From positions 61,725,880 through 61,789,879 of the forward strand of contig CP141132.1 in NCBI GenBank assembly GCA_035236585.1: 64,000 nucleotides of DNA. Direction: 5' to 3'. Positions 24,601 to 39,600 of this stretch are shown piece by piece; the first letter of the stretch is position 1; each line of letters opens with the position of its first letter. The notes beneath the pieces are model-generated. The model was given only the letters and a program-made list of their open reading frames with translations, was not told where the DNA came from and did no database searches. This DNA is from Warburgia ugandensis (lineage: Eukaryota; Streptophyta; Magnoliopsida; Canellales; Canellaceae). A program made the translations under genes and the position numbers.

Positions 24601-27600
24601 AGTTTATTTCTTTACGTGTGTCTGGATTCACAAGTACAAATGTTCATCTACAAGTGTGTATGTGTCACTGGATGACCACGCACTTGTGTACACGAATTGT
24701 GCAAAGTGGATGTTTTGGCAAGAGACATGAGGAGATTGAAGCAATTTGACATTCAAAGCATCAGAACCACAGGTGTTTAACATAAAAAATTTCAGTAATA
24801 AGCAAAGAAATTTCAATCTAAACTTGAGTTTTTATTCAAAATTTCCATCTCCTGTGTAATACTTCTTCCTCACTACGAATAAATTTCATCTTTTATATCA
24901 AAAACCATACTGCATTCTGTCTTTATTGCTTTCTTCTGTCTGAAATGTTGCACGTGGATGACAGTTGCTGAGAAACCTAAACATGATCCATCCCACAAAC
25001 TGGTAAAGAGCATACCAGATAAAGACGTGGTACAAAACACACTTCCATTATAATCAAAGGCATACAGAGTAGTACAACATAATAGATGCATTTTCTAATG
25101 GTTCAGATGTTGATCCTACATGCAAATTCATGTTGCAAGAAGTAGAATAGCAACTGCAAGCTAAGGGTAAGTTATACAGACTTGGCATTCATTAGGAAGG
25201 GTAATTAAAAATTTTGGCAATGGAAAGTTAAACTGTTGGTTGGTAAATCATATATCCTACACACCATTCAACATGCATCCCGATAGATGCGCAAACAGAA
25301 ATTGTAGCATATCAGGGATGAAAAATTCTTGTCAGAATCTTCTTAATGAGCATAGTTTACAAAATAACAATAACTCTGTAGCAAGACAACACTATAAATT
25401 CCCTAACAGATACAGAAATGCAATTATTTAACCACCAATATTGAAGAATTTAAACCAATATTCAAAACATTTTCAGCAATTAGTCATGGATCCCAGAAAT
25501 ATTTTCTATTAGACCAACAAGCGAGGCACTAAATGAAGGGTATGCACAGTACACTTTCATCTCATGAAAAACATAACTTAGAATCCAATAAACAGGTACA
25601 ATTTGAGAAAATGAGGAAAAGTTACAGAGCATAAGACAAACACATAGCCCGTCAACAGGTATTGACCAAAACCAAATTAAATGTTATTATGATCTATCAA
25701 AGTAAACAAACAATATTCAAAGAAAATATGGCAACAAAAATAAACACAAATTTAAAGATCCAAATATATTCACAGAAAATAACTTTGTGCTGAAACAAAC
25801 GAGTTACTGAATCATGGATCCATAAGGTTTTCATGGAAACCAGAAGATCTAAATAAGTTGAAAAGAGGATGAAAATTGAATAACTACATTGCATGCATGC
25901 AATTCTTATAAAGATAAATGATGGTAACAAGCATACCCTTTTATTTACAAGTAGCGTTCCCTTGACAGCTTGTCCGTTGAAGAACATTCTGAACTGGATT
26001 AGCAATGGCTAGTAGATAATGAAAAATCATGAAATTCAGTTTAGCGGCAGTTTTTGGTGATCAAACTAGCACTAGAAAATAATGCACCATATGAAACAAC
26101 AAGCTACCGGTTCCTCCATCAGAGATTTGCACTTCGTCAATATTGAAGGATCCTCCTGCAAACCTGCCTGGTCCAGCATTCTCTACAGGTAAAATGTTTT
26201 TCAGAAATCACAATAAGCAAACCAAAAGCCAAAGAACATCATCATCATCAAGACCTTATCCCAATTAGGGGTTGGTCACAAGAATCTTTTTCCTCCATTC
26301 CCCTCTATTAAGTGTCTTGGATTCATTTAGTCCCAAAGTTTTTAAATTTTTTCTTACCACTTCTATCCACGTTCTTTTGGGTATTCCCCTTGCCCTTTTA
26401 GAACCTTCGGCTTGGATCATTTCACTCCTAACAGGTGCCATTTTTTGCCTTCGTTGGACAATGTCCAAAGCATCTAAGTCTAATCTCTCTACCCCCACAT
26501 TTTCTCTAATGTTTTCATTTCTTGTCTTGCCATTCATCCATCTCAACATCCACATTTTGACAACACTTATCCTATGTACATGTTCTTCCTTAACTGCCCA
26601 ACACACTGATCCATATAGCTTAGCTGGCCTTACAACCATCCTATACAATTAAAGAGGAACAGAGGTGAACACACTAGAGGTGAAGTAATGAAATTATGCA
26701 TGTAATCCATCAACAACTCCCTTTGTGGTTCATGATCTTTCAATTTTGATATTATGTGCTTCCAACGGATAGCAAAGCCATAGTTGCTAGAGGAGGGTGT
26801 GAAGAAGGAAGTGGGGAACACAAAAATGGAATTACCATAAATTGAAGAAGAATTAGAGAAATATCATGAAGCAAGTCAAAAAGAACATTCTATGCACTAA
26901 GGATGCAAGTTTGGTCTTACTAGGTTCATTTGACTTTCGAGACAATCTAACTAACAAAAGTATGCCAAAAAGAATGCATGTTTCCCAGAATTTTTCCCAC
27001 TCTTTAAGTGTTTTGAGTGAGCTTTCCCAGTTTCCCCCAAGCTTCCTGCAACTATAAGCAAAACCAAATCTGCTTGAAAGTTTAATAGAATTCATGGTTA
27101 AGTCAAGCACAATTTGGAGTTATTTTCCACAACAAATTTCCACACAACTCAGCTGTCACCAATCTCAACTCTCCTCTCCTTCATTACAATCTGTAGTACC
27201 ACCAGAAAAGCCCACAAACAAACCCATCATTGTTCCAAATAAAACCATCAATCTCTGCCCTTCCAGATTCCCAAATAAAGCTCCATCAAAGTTTAATTTG
27301 AAAGACACTAGAGGAGCAGACTACCTCAGCTTCAGCCTGGTTTTCCCACTCTATCAAAAATGATAGAATCCCAACCTAGTTGAGCCCATAAATCTCCACA
27401 CATAAAGATAGATAAACTTCTCTGTCTTAGTTCTGTTACTACTCTTGCCAAACAACACAAAGAATAGCAAAAGGCACTGAAGACAAAAGCAATTTTCCTT
27501 TGCCCCCAAGATGGGGACACCTCCATCATAGGTGACAACAAATTGATTTTGGAAACACCCACACGATAATAAATTCATCAAGAATACTCAACCAAATCAA

Positions 27601-30600
27601 ATGAACCATCTCACAATGAATGAACAAATGCTCAGGGAATCCTCATTGTTGCACGTAATACGCCAACTGGGGAGACCACTATTCTTGCATTTGAGGATAT
27701 CCAATGTTTTGTCCCTAAGTTACAAGCCAACCAACTAAAACGCTAGACTTTAGAAGGAAGAATGGGTACCAATACCATTCTAAACATTAGAACAGGCGCC
27801 ACTAGGGGGGAGAGAGAAGATGAATGATCGGACAGCAAAAACACCACAAGAGTCTGGGAACCATACCATCCCAGATTCTTATGGAAAACGGTTGAGAGAC
27901 TCCTCAAGGATGAGAAAAAGAGAAGAAAAATCCAAGATTTTGGAATTAGTCAATTTTCCTAAAGACGAATGATCAGACAGTAAAGACACCATAAGAGACC
28001 AGGCTCCACAGCATCCCATCCTCTTTGGAAGGGGTACAAGATCCTCCACAAAGGTAAGAAGAAAAGGCAAATCTGAGATTTCTGTACTAGTCAAGTTTCA
28101 TAAAGACCCACCCCCAAATGACTTAACACAATCATCCCTTCATCAACCACAGCCTTGTAGATGTCCAGAGAAACTTGACACAATGGCCTGGACCAATTCA
28201 TATGTCAAATGATATATCATTCACATTAATCTTCGAGTCAATAGAATATGATGGCCATAGTTGGTTATATCTCACAGTCATCTCTTCAAATTATCCAGGG
28301 TCCCATAGGTTGCTATCACTCAGATTAACAGAAAAAGTATCCATCAAAACATCGTTACAATAGACGACATGAAAGGAATTATAGAGCATTATATAAGAAA
28401 ATTTAATAGGATTTGTGGTAAGCACTACAAGAAACAAGAGGATGAAACAATAGAAGAATTCAGTAGTTAACAACATAGAAGAAACATTTTGCAATGCATT
28501 TCAAGAATGGTGCTCTAAAATTCTAAATCCTAAACCAATATTCTCATAAAACTCGATGTGACAAGTTCATAACTAAAAACACAAAATTGACATACCACAA
28601 GATCTCCTGGAACCAAACAGTCTCCTTTGAATACATTCCTTGGACATTTCATTGCCAAGTCTTCAGATATGAAACCCGTTCCATCAGTATGTATCAAAGG
28701 TTCACCACATTTATCATGAATAGGATTTCCCTCCTCATCCTACAAAGTACAAGAGATTTTTTGTTCATAGGATTGACTACAGAAACAATGTCTTGCTAAG
28801 AGGAGAGTGATCAAATATTAATAAAATAGAAGGGCAGCCTAGTGCACAAAGCTCATGCATATGCGGGCTCCAAGGAAGGGGCGGAACCACAAGGGTATAT
28901 AGTACGCAGCCTTACCTTGCATTTTGCAAGAGGCTGTTTCCACGCCTCAAACCCGTGACCTCAAGATCACACAATGACAACTTTACCGTTGCACCAAGGC
29001 TCCCTTCGATGAGATATTAATAAAGTGTGAGTAATAAAACATCACTAACTAGGAAAAAGAAACAAATGGACATACTGTGCATGGTATATCTTCAATAGGT
29101 TCAATATGCACAGTTCCAAAGTCTAGTTCCATTTTGATAGTCTTGGATAAAATGAGAGAAAACCTGCATTACTCAACTCCCAATGATTTTCTCAATTAAG
29201 CTTCTAAATATGATGGATAAATTTATTTACGAACCTGGGCATATATTTAACCACAGTGGTAACCATGTGCACATGCATAAACATAGAACGGGCTTCATGG
29301 ATTGATTTGTTAAACAAAATATAAGGACTGTTCTGATCTGAAGCAGCTCCAGATTCTGTGCACACAAAGTAACATTTGACGGGTGAAGAACCTGGACTTT
29401 TCTTCTTCTCCTCTTTACCACCATCTTTGAAAACTGATCCATGAAAAGTATTTGAGTAAGGACATCACCTTTGGCTTCTTGGGATAAACAAAATTCATAC
29501 TAATATATAAGGGAAGACACAGAATAATAGCTTACAAGTCAGAGGACAAACAACAACAAGCATGTGTTAAAGCCACAATCTCTAAATTTCCAAAGAAAAA
29601 TCTTAATCAAGCAACTATGTAGTGGCATGACATTAGACAAGAACACGGGCTGTAGTGATCATAGAAATACCAGTTTGAATATGAGCAAGCTGTTATAATT
29701 TTTTGGTGCATGGGAAACTAGAAGCCATTAGACCGTGGTTCCCCTTTAGGCATTTGGTTCTGTTTTGTTCTTTGAGATTACAGAAAATGTAACTCGCTTG
29801 CATGCATGTATAACTTAACTTAATTACTTTATTGAATATACATCTTTTATGAAGACATGTAAAACTATTATGGTTTAATACAACATGTATACCAATTATA
29901 TATTTAACTGGCTTAAAAGAGATTTCATTGCTGTTCACTTTATATCACATGTAAATGACCAACCAAATGTTTGACCATTAAGAGGCACACATAATACGCG
30001 AGCAAGTATTTAAACCTGATCCAAATGACAAAATAGCTATCAGGAGAAAAAATTCTTAATCCACCATACATATTCATAGATTAGTCTTCCAATCAAATTC
30101 TAATAAGAAAGGAAATCAAGTTCCTGTAAATAGCTGGTTAAGACAAATGTTTTGAGTAGGAAATGAGAAATAATATATATTCAAACGGATGAAACTGTAT
30201 CAAAAGCTAATTTTAATTTCAAACAGTCCATATACTATAAATGACAGCAAAAAGTGTTTTGTAGTACAGGATGGTCCCAAAATGCAATAATAATAAGGCG
30301 ATCATGCAATTGGACTGTACAATGTTGGATCTAAAGCATAATAATTTTCTCTAGAAAGGGCCTGGCTTGGACTGAAAAGATCTTTACTACGAATTAATAC
30401 AGGAAGTGAAAGAGGGAAAAAACCAAATGGATTAAAGAGAAAAAAGAAAATCCAGGATAAAGTCCTTGTGGCACCATGAATTAAGGTGAGTGTAGAAAAA
30501 TCAAACAACTGATTATACTATACACACACACACATACACTACATACATACATATATATGTATATGTATATATATGTCGGATATGGTAGGAAACTTTCTCT

Positions 30601-33600
30601 CAAAATTAGTTCCTAGTTTCTAGGGATTAAATCTTATCTTAGTTTGTTTCCATAAATAATGGAGATTAGGATCAAATTTGAATCTAAAAATCTCCTTTCC
30701 TTTTATTCCTAGTTTGACCCTTATGTTAAGGGATTTCCTTTAGCCTAATCTGAGGGATTCAATGGCAGGTCTATTGCCATGCTTTCCTATATATATATAT
30801 TACTGTAATTTTTTCTGTAATGATAGATAGAAGAATACATTCTTTTTCTTCTAAGCTTTCATGGTATCAGAGCTTAGGCTCTTGATCTGCTTTTAAATGG
30901 CTAAAACGGCCATGACTGGGGCTAGAAAAACCTCTGATTCATCGGAAACAACTGCTGGAAGTTTCTCGTCAGGGACAGCCATGTCAAACAGTGGTACAGA
31001 CCATTTTTTCCCCAAATACTTTATTCCAGTTAACTGCTCACAAGTTAAATGGGAAAAACTACCTGGAACAGGCTCAATCTGTGAAGCAGGAGATTGATGG
31101 CAGGGGAAAACATGGGCATTTGACAGGAGAAGTGAAGTAACCAGAGACTAGAGATCCGAATATGAGTGCATGGAGGTCAAAAAACTCACTAATCATGGCC
31201 TGGACTATCAACTCAATGGAGCAGATCATAGGTAAACCCTATCTTTTTCTCCCCACTGCAAAAGATGTGTGGGAGACTGTAAGGGAGACCTATACTAACT
31301 TAGAAAACTCATCTCAGATCTTTAATCTAAAAACAAAACTGTGGCAATCAAAACAAGGAGAAAGGGAAGTCACAGTATACTATAATGAGAGTGTTTCATT
31401 ATGGCAAGAATTGGACCAGTGCTATAATGATGAATGGGACCGCACTACTGATAGTGTAAAAATTATAAAGGAGGAGAATGATTGCGTGTATCTATTCTTG
31501 GCTGGCCTTAATCATGATTTGGATGAAGTTAGGGGTCAGATCCTTGGAAAGAAACCTCTACCATCCATCCCAGAAACCTTTTATGAGATTAAAAGAGAAG
31601 AAACTAGGAGGAAGGTTATGTTAACCAACCAAGAACACAAATCTGTGGTGGAAAATGATAATTTTGCCCTTATTTCTAGAAGTGCTAATCCCGATGGTGA
31701 AAGAAGGAAGAAACCTTGGTGTGAACACTGCAAGAAGTCATGGCGCACAAAGGAAACTTGCGAAAAACTCTATGGAAAGCCTCCAAATTGGAAGAAGAAA
31801 CCTAGAAACGATGATAGGGCATTCCAAACCTCACATGAAGAGAACCAATGGCAGCAAGTCAATTCAAAAACATCTCTATTCACAAAGGAACAGGTAGAGC
31901 ACCTGTACAAACTCTTCCATTCTCCACAATACAATGTTAACCCCTCTTGTTCTTTGGCCCAAAAAGGTAACTTAATAACTACCCTTCTTAGCGCCCATCC
32001 CAGCCAAAGCAACTCTTGGATCATATATTCAGGAGCAACTAATTATATGACAAGTTACTCCAATCTTTTCTCGACTTACCATCCATGTGCACGGAACAAA
32101 AAAATCAAGATAGCAAATGGATCTCTCTTGGCAATTGCTGGGACAGCATCCATTGTTATATCACCTTCCTTAACTTTGCATAATGTTCTTCATGTGCCTA
32201 AAATTTCTTGCAACCTTTTGTCAATTAGCAAGTTAACCAATGATATCAAGTGTCAAGCTAATTTCTATCCCTCTCGGTGTGAGTTTCAGGAACTAGCCTT
32301 GGGGAGGATGATTGGCAGTGCTAAAGAAAGTGGAGGTCTCTATTTCCTTGAAGATGGAACTGATTCGAGAAGACAAGTTCAAAGTACCTGTTTTGTTTCT
32401 GATTCTAGTGAATGCAATGTTACATTATGGCATTATAGATTAGGACATCCAAGTTTTCATTATTTTAAACACTTGTTTCCTAGTTTTCTTAAAAATAAAA
32501 GTTCATCTTCATTTCAATGTGAAATTTGTGAGTTAGCCAAGCATCACCGTGCCTTTTTTCCTCCAAGATCATATCAAGCATCAAAACCTTTTATGTTAAT
32601 CCATAGTCATATATGGGGACCATATAAGGTTTCAACACTTTCAGGAAAAAAACGGTTTGTTAGTTTTATTGATGATCACACACGGATAAGTTGGGTATAC
32701 CTTTTAAAAGAAAATTCTGAAATTCAAGAAGTTTTGAAATAAAAAAATTCCATGGTGGAAACACAATTTCAAGAGCAAATAAGGATTTTTCGAAGTGACA
32801 GCGGCAAGGAATATTTCAATAAAATCCTAGGCAATTTTTTCTTGGAAAAAGGTGTAATACATCAAAGTTCTTGCACTAACACACCCCAACAAAATGGCGT
32901 AGCTGAGCCCAATCAGCTACCAAGAGCCTAATTTGAGAGATTTACTCCATTTGTAAAGGGTCAGAAATATGTTCAGGGTCAAACTGATTATACCATGTTC
33001 ACAAAACACTCAACTGATGGGAGAATAGCTATTCTCATTGTCTATGTAGACGATATTATCCTAACTAGGGATGATACAGCTGAAATAGAACGGTTGAAAA
33101 GGTGTCTTGCATCTGAGTTTGAAATTAAGGACTTCGGACCACTAAGATATTTTCTTGGAATGGAGGTTGCTCGATCAAAGAAAGGGATTGTTGTCTCACA
33201 AAGGAAATACATCCTTGATCTTCTCAAGGAAACGGGAATGAGTAGCTGCCGTCCTGCAGAAACTCCAATTGATCCCAACTAAAAACTTGGAGATAGTAAG
33301 GGTGATCCCGTGGACACATCTCAATACCAGAGGTTGGTTGGTACGCTCATTTACTTATTCCACACACGTCCTGATATTGCTTTTGCAGTAAGCCTTCTGA
33401 GTCAGTTCATGCATTCCCCTCATGAAGAACACCTTGAAGCTGTGTATCGAATTCTGAGGCACTTGAAGAGTTCTCCAGGAAAAGGTTTATTTTTCAAGAA
33501 AAATGAACAACAGAGTATTGAGGTGTACACATATGCAGATTAGGCAGGTTCAGTCATTGATAGGAAATCAACATTGGGTTATTGTACCTTTGTGTGGGGA

Positions 33601-36600
33601 AACTTACTGACATGAAGAAGTAAGAAACAAAGTGTTGTTGCCAGTAGTAGTGCAGAAGCAAAATACAGATCAATGGCTCATGGAGTCTACGAGATGATAT
33701 GGCTGAAACGAGTTTTGGAAGGGCTAAAGCGAACTGTGACCATGCCAATGAAGTTGTATTGTGACAACAAGGCGGCTATCAGCATTGCACACAATCCAGT
33801 TCAACGCGATAGAACAAAGCACATTGAGGTTGACAAGCATTTTATAAAGGAGAAAATTGAAGCAGGAGATATTTGCTTGCCATTTGCTCCTACTTCACAC
33901 AAATAGCTAATATTCTTACAAAAGGACTTTTCAAACCTAACTATGAGTTCTTCATCAGCAAGTTGGACATGATAGACATCCACGCTCCAACTTGAGGGGT
34001 AGTGTTGGATATGTTAGGAAACTTTCTCTCAAAATTAGTTCCTAGTTTCTAGGGATTAGTTTTGATCTTATCTTAGTTTGTTTTCATAAATAATGGAGAT
34101 TAGGATCAGATTTGAATATGAAAATCTCCTTTCCTTTTATTCCTAGTTTGACCCTTATGTTAAGGGATTTCCTTTAGCCTAATCCGTGGGATTCAATGGT
34201 AGGTATGTTGCCATGCTTCCCTATATATATATTAGTGTAATTTTTTCTCTGATGATAGATAGAAGAATACATTCTTTTTCTTCCAAACTTTCAATATATA
34301 TCACAAAAATAACAATACAAAGAATAAGATAATGCTAACAACAATTTTGTTGTAACTCAAATGTTCCAAAGACAAACAATAATTGGATAACTTTTGCCAA
34401 TTCAGTTACACGTAAGATATAAATTGAAGTAATTGTGATCCTAATTAATATGATGTTTGTTTATCACTTTGTTCATAATTAGCACAAAACTATCAACAGG
34501 GCATTAGCAATCTAAGTGTTAATCAAAGAGATCAACTACCGAAAAAACGGTAAAGGCGCAACCCCACAAGGATTCCTTCATTAGCAATTCTGTTGTAAAC
34601 AGCATTAGAACTATTAAAACCCAGAGACGATCTGCACTTGCTTTCCCCATTTTCCGCAAACCTGACATTTAGAACATAGTCATCTCCCAAAACCCTTTGC
34701 AAGTGAGTCCTTGTTTTATGCATATAAGGGCCCTAAACACAGGAAGAAGAAGTGTTATGCTAGATAACTAATAATTGCTAACATAGAAACATAGATAAAT
34801 GAAATGCCTTATTATTGTTTCACAGCACTGGGATATATAATACAAAAGTAAACATGATAGTGAAAGGTACTCAAATATGAACGTCCGGGGTCAAATCTTC
34901 TGAATATTAAATAGATTATGATGCATGTAAATAAGGATTAAGAAACAACAGGAAGAGATTTGAGACACAACTACACTTACAAACTTCCATAACTTCTCTG
35001 CATTACATATGAGGATCCCTAGTGAACTTAAAAGCTTTGGTAACAATTTTAACATCAACAAGCATTCCTAATAAATTCCCAATGGAAAAACTGTTAGTAA
35101 ACAAAAGGGTATGAGCTGCACCCCTATAGGCACTTCAGACTTGACCAACTAATTAACATTCTAGTCACTTACAGCTAGGGAACTTGCATGTGTACATTAG
35201 AAGAATTAGTTTCAATTCCATGTGGGCTTGAAGCCAAAGCTTAATACATTTCAACATGCATTTATTGAACTATGAATTAAGTAAATATTTTAAAAGCACT
35301 TAGTTCAAAAATAAATATTCTAATAAGTCAATACATTCAGGAAAACAGCTCGCACATCAACAAGTAATCTATGACATGACCCTCCAGTCATAATGAAGAA
35401 ACCAACACTCCCACCCCCCACTCCAAACCCAACCAGAGGCAGTCAGATCTACAAGAACCATGTGATGATGTCACAGAGTTTTTCAGGCACTACATTTTTC
35501 AGTTAGCAAGCTTCAAGTCAATCAAGGTCATAAATAAACCTCACAATGTAGCAATCACCAGACATTAACCTCCTAATAAAATGAAGTATTCTTGAGCTTA
35601 TAACAGCAAAATATTAAACCAGATTCTCACACAATAACAAGAATGAGATCAATATCTGAGCTATTAGATCACAATATGTTCAGACCTATGGTGTAAATCC
35701 AAAAAGCCCATAAGAATCATAATCTCAGTGTATCCTCTCCAAATTACACCCTGCAAGGTACGCCCTTGTCGAATTGGTCATCTAAATAGTACCTGGACTT
35801 ATTACTTGGCACAAAAGCATACCACATAATCATTCTATATCTTGAGAAATCAAGGTGTCATATCACCTCCTAGCATCCAATTAACAGGATCTGATTTCCT
35901 GGCACCAGTAGCAGACTAGCCCTCCAGGATAATTAGTTAATAACCAAAGAGCTAAGTCTCCTGATCACATATTATTCGTCACAAGCTTGCAATAATAAGC
36001 AATAGCGCCTAACAAGTCCAAAAGAATACAATATGAACAGTCATTATGAAAAAGCAAGACATACTCAACATGTAAAATAAAATAAAATGCCACAAAAAAA
36101 TACCAGATTCAACATCAATCATCAAGAAACCAAGTTAACAAATTTAAGGGTGACATCACCAAATGCTCCTTTGGACCAGTTCTGATTTCCATTTTACCAT
36201 ATTCTTGTCTTGCAATTTGTCAGTACTCATGGACCACCACTTTGAAGGGCTTCCTTTAATTCAATTATATCCTAGGATGGCAGTTTATGCCTTACGAAGA
36301 ACCTGTCAGGTGTACACTTGGATGCATATAGGTCGAGCAGCATTGAGTATATTGACTCCATAAAATCAATAGAAAATTTAGATATGCTCAAAATTTTATA
36401 TTTCTTTGACATTCTCCAGGAGCTATTTCTCTTGGTTCTTCTTTTGGATGTTCCCTAAATTACTATTTGGTAATAAGCTTCCTCTTATATCTCAAATGAA
36501 AAGGAAATCTTTTCCAACAGTTCCTATCATCTTTACCTGGAAGGACAACTTGCTTCTCAAGCTCTAGTTAAGTCCATTTCCAGTCCAAATTTCAACAGAA

Positions 36601-39600
36601 ATTCACACTTTCACTAATTAAATAAGCTTTCAATAAAATGTCAAAGTTTCCTCATTGTATGATGCCACGTATTCAAAGACCAAAATTATTCCTAAACTAA
36701 AAAGAAAAGGTAATTCTGCAACAACAATGTCAATAATTTGATTCAATTTGTACAACAAAATTACCATGTCAAATGTGCTTCACAATACCTGATGCTAGAA
36801 TTCCAGAAGGTAAAGAAATTATTTACATTAATTGTTTATGAAAACAAACTTATTGAGAGAACTGTCAACATTGTAGGATTCAAACTGCAAAGAACTAAGC
36901 AAGGAAGAGGATTATCAGCTACAAGCAGCAGATTAGGATAATAATAGATGAAATTCAAGGAGGGGAAGTGACATTGCTTATGCTTTAGAAGACTAAAAAA
37001 ATGAGATGACCATGATAACAGATTCTTCACCACATGTTTGAAATATCAACTACGCGAAAGAACTTCCAAATATCACGTCTGAAACATCAACTAGACAAAA
37101 GAACTTCCAAATATTACATGTTTAGATATAAACCATAAAATTAGGCTAACAGAGAGGATGAGAGAAGGAGCATAGAACAAAACCACTTTTGCATGACTAT
37201 TCTGAGAGTTATAGGAACCTTGAAAGTGATACTTCCATCTGGGTCAACAAGGCAATGATATAAATGTGTCTTCTTAGAATCCCAATCAAGACTCTACAAA
37301 GTAAAAAGAAGAAATAGTCAGGCAATCAATAACTTTGTCGTTTAGAAAGCGATCATAGCACTCCCATTATCAAAGAGATCCCAAAATATAGAGAAATGTG
37401 AAACATATATTGCCCATAATGTCTTAGGATGCATCCATTATTTTCCAATCATTTCATGCAGATCTTTTTCATCTACATATAAGTCAGTGTCTCCCGTAGA
37501 TAAGATTGTAAATAAATACAAATGATAATTTAACATGACATGGTTGTAACATGTCACTTCTACCTGAAAGCTTTCTTCATACCTTGCCTCTGGTAGCATC
37601 GTACATGTGAAGAGATTCGAGGAAGATGGCTGCTGCATTGGCATGCTAATGGCTAGGAAACTTCATATTTGGATTTCATTTAGTGGCTTTAATATTGACC
37701 TACCCTTCAGCTCGTTTAACTTTCACTCTTATGAAGTGGAAAGCATGCAAGACACTTAAGCTTTCGAGATGAGTAAGAATAGTAGGTATAGCTTCTATGG
37801 TTCAACAACTATCTCATCTACTTCCGTATTTTTAGTTTCTTTATTATCTCATTTCTATTTGCTTTTATTTTTAACCAACATGATCCAGCTGGATCCTTCT
37901 ACGATTCTTCTGTCACCTACCCTTCCTCTTGTTCAAGCATGGGAAACATCTTTTATGAACATCTTGAATTTCAACCTAAAACATCCATAGAACTTGCTTT
38001 GCTTTTGTTGTGAATGGGGGGAGAGAGAGAGAGAAAGAGAGACAGAGTAAAATTCATGCAAGTTCCTTTTCCCATCATGGTAAATGGCGCAGGAAGTGGA
38101 AAAGGAGCATGGTTAATGCCTGTCTTTCTCTATAAAGCCATCACAATTTCACCCCCAAATTGATATGCCAATCCTCCACCCGCATTCAGTATCACTCTAC
38201 CACAAAGGAAGCCTTGAACATCAATATGACCTGAGAAATGTTTCATACCGAATGAGTTGTCAGCTCCAAGGTGGCTGGAGGAAGAAATAAGGATGTCTAA
38301 CCAATTACAGCCTCGAAAGTGATGAAGGAGAGAGAAAAACAAGGGGCAGGATATAGCTACCTTTAGTTGAAACGTTGCATATAAAATTGTTTGGTGACAA
38401 CAGACAAAGATTCCATCAGCTATGTTTTAACTACAGTGGAAATGGAATCATCTGGGTACTGCAACTTTTCCATGTAGTGGCAAAAAAGCAGCGACATAGA
38501 TACAAACCCAAGATCATACAATTTGACAATGTAGACCAAATATTGAGAAACCTCAAGAGGCATTTAGAGAAAAATCACTATGAGATTAAAGGACCAAGTA
38601 TTATCATAATGTGAGATATATTTTGATTCCCAAAAGCATCAAGGACAGAAACTTACTCTTTTCTATGGTAGCTTCCGGGCAAAGAAGAATATCTACGATC
38701 AGAACATACACATTCAATTTTGCATTGCACTTCATTTCATGATTTTTCTAGAAGTGAGACTATTCCACCCCAAGGGAATTTATTCAGCAAAGATACATTG
38801 ACAATTAACAGTATCCCCACTAACCATTCTTGCAGACTACCCAACACAAAATTATATTGTCTACTAATGAAGTGGAAGTTTCTTGACTCATTGAACTAAA
38901 AAAACCTGCCACTCCCCAACTCAACTCAGTTATGTTAGGTATGTTCTTTCCTAATTATCAATTTCTAAACATAGTTATCAACCAAAAGAATTATAAATAA
39001 CAGAAATATAAGAACTATAAGGTCCATCCTCACAACAAAAGCATTATTATTTTAGAGGCTCATCATTTCAAAACTTTAATTTGTAAAAGTAACAGCATAT
39101 AAATAATAATAGCAATTTTCAAATGATACCTTTCTCCTATCCTTCTCCAAAATACCATTGCAGCCAACAACTTTCCAGATTTCAGACTCAAAGGTAGCCA
39201 TTGGCAAATTGTTCAAACTTCGAAGCACATTTACAGAGAATACATCTTCCAGCCTCTTCCTGAACCAACAGAGGAAATTAGGGGGGAAAAAAAATGAAAC
39301 AAGAATCAAATGCCTCTAAATTTCAGAAAAGGATAAAAGTTTATTTGTGTATGTATCATAAGTAGATAAAACCTACACTGGAAATTAAATTGTCTTGTTG
39401 TGGATTATGTATGCATATGCATGTATACAGATATTCAATTACATACATATATGCCTGCATGCACAGAGAAAGGGCAAGGATTTATACAAGAATCTATAAG
39501 TACATCTGCAGTCAACATGTTTGGTGTGCCAAACTGCTCGTCTTTTTCCACACCTTAGACTACACACCAAAGATAATGGTACCAACCCTTAACCACTATT

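Larger units (their letters stand above)
30574..34293 (+). mobile_element. Ty1/Copia LTR retrotransposon, element A (fossil), in RDR intron 5
   Basis: Two LTRs (30574-30861 and 34003-34293) begin TGTYGGATATG and end CTTTCA. The primer-binding site TGGTATCAGAGC follows the 5' LTR at 30862, and CTTGAGGGG before the 3' LTR is the polypurine tract. Both ends are flanked by ATATA. Parts in Copia order: gag (about 30897-31900, with a zinc-knuckle region), protease and gag-pre-integrase (about 31950-32480), integrase (about 32480-32920), part of the reverse transcriptase (about 32995-33280) and RNase H (about 33310-33985). It is shorter than its sibling at 53505-58460 and is broken in several places. 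The LTRs differ at roughly 6% of sites by eye, so the insertion is probably a few million years old. It is antisense to the RDR gene. Confidence 0.95.

Noticed and set aside
26108-26182. Alternative frame of RDR exon 9 ([18 protein letters not shown])
   Set aside because: It is open, but it ends out of phase with the next exon, whose frame is fixed by PLLIQFRMF. The other frame fits both neighbours.
26272-26652. 126-codon open frame on +
   Set aside because: Shadow of the LINE reverse-transcriptase fragment on the - strand.
37438-37644. Open frame on - with plausible splice sites (around 37623-37566) that looks like an RDR exon
   Set aside because: Exon 3 joins directly and in phase to exon 4 at 37293 to give the family sequence DRRKSLDWDS. 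Adding this segment would interrupt a conserved stretch.
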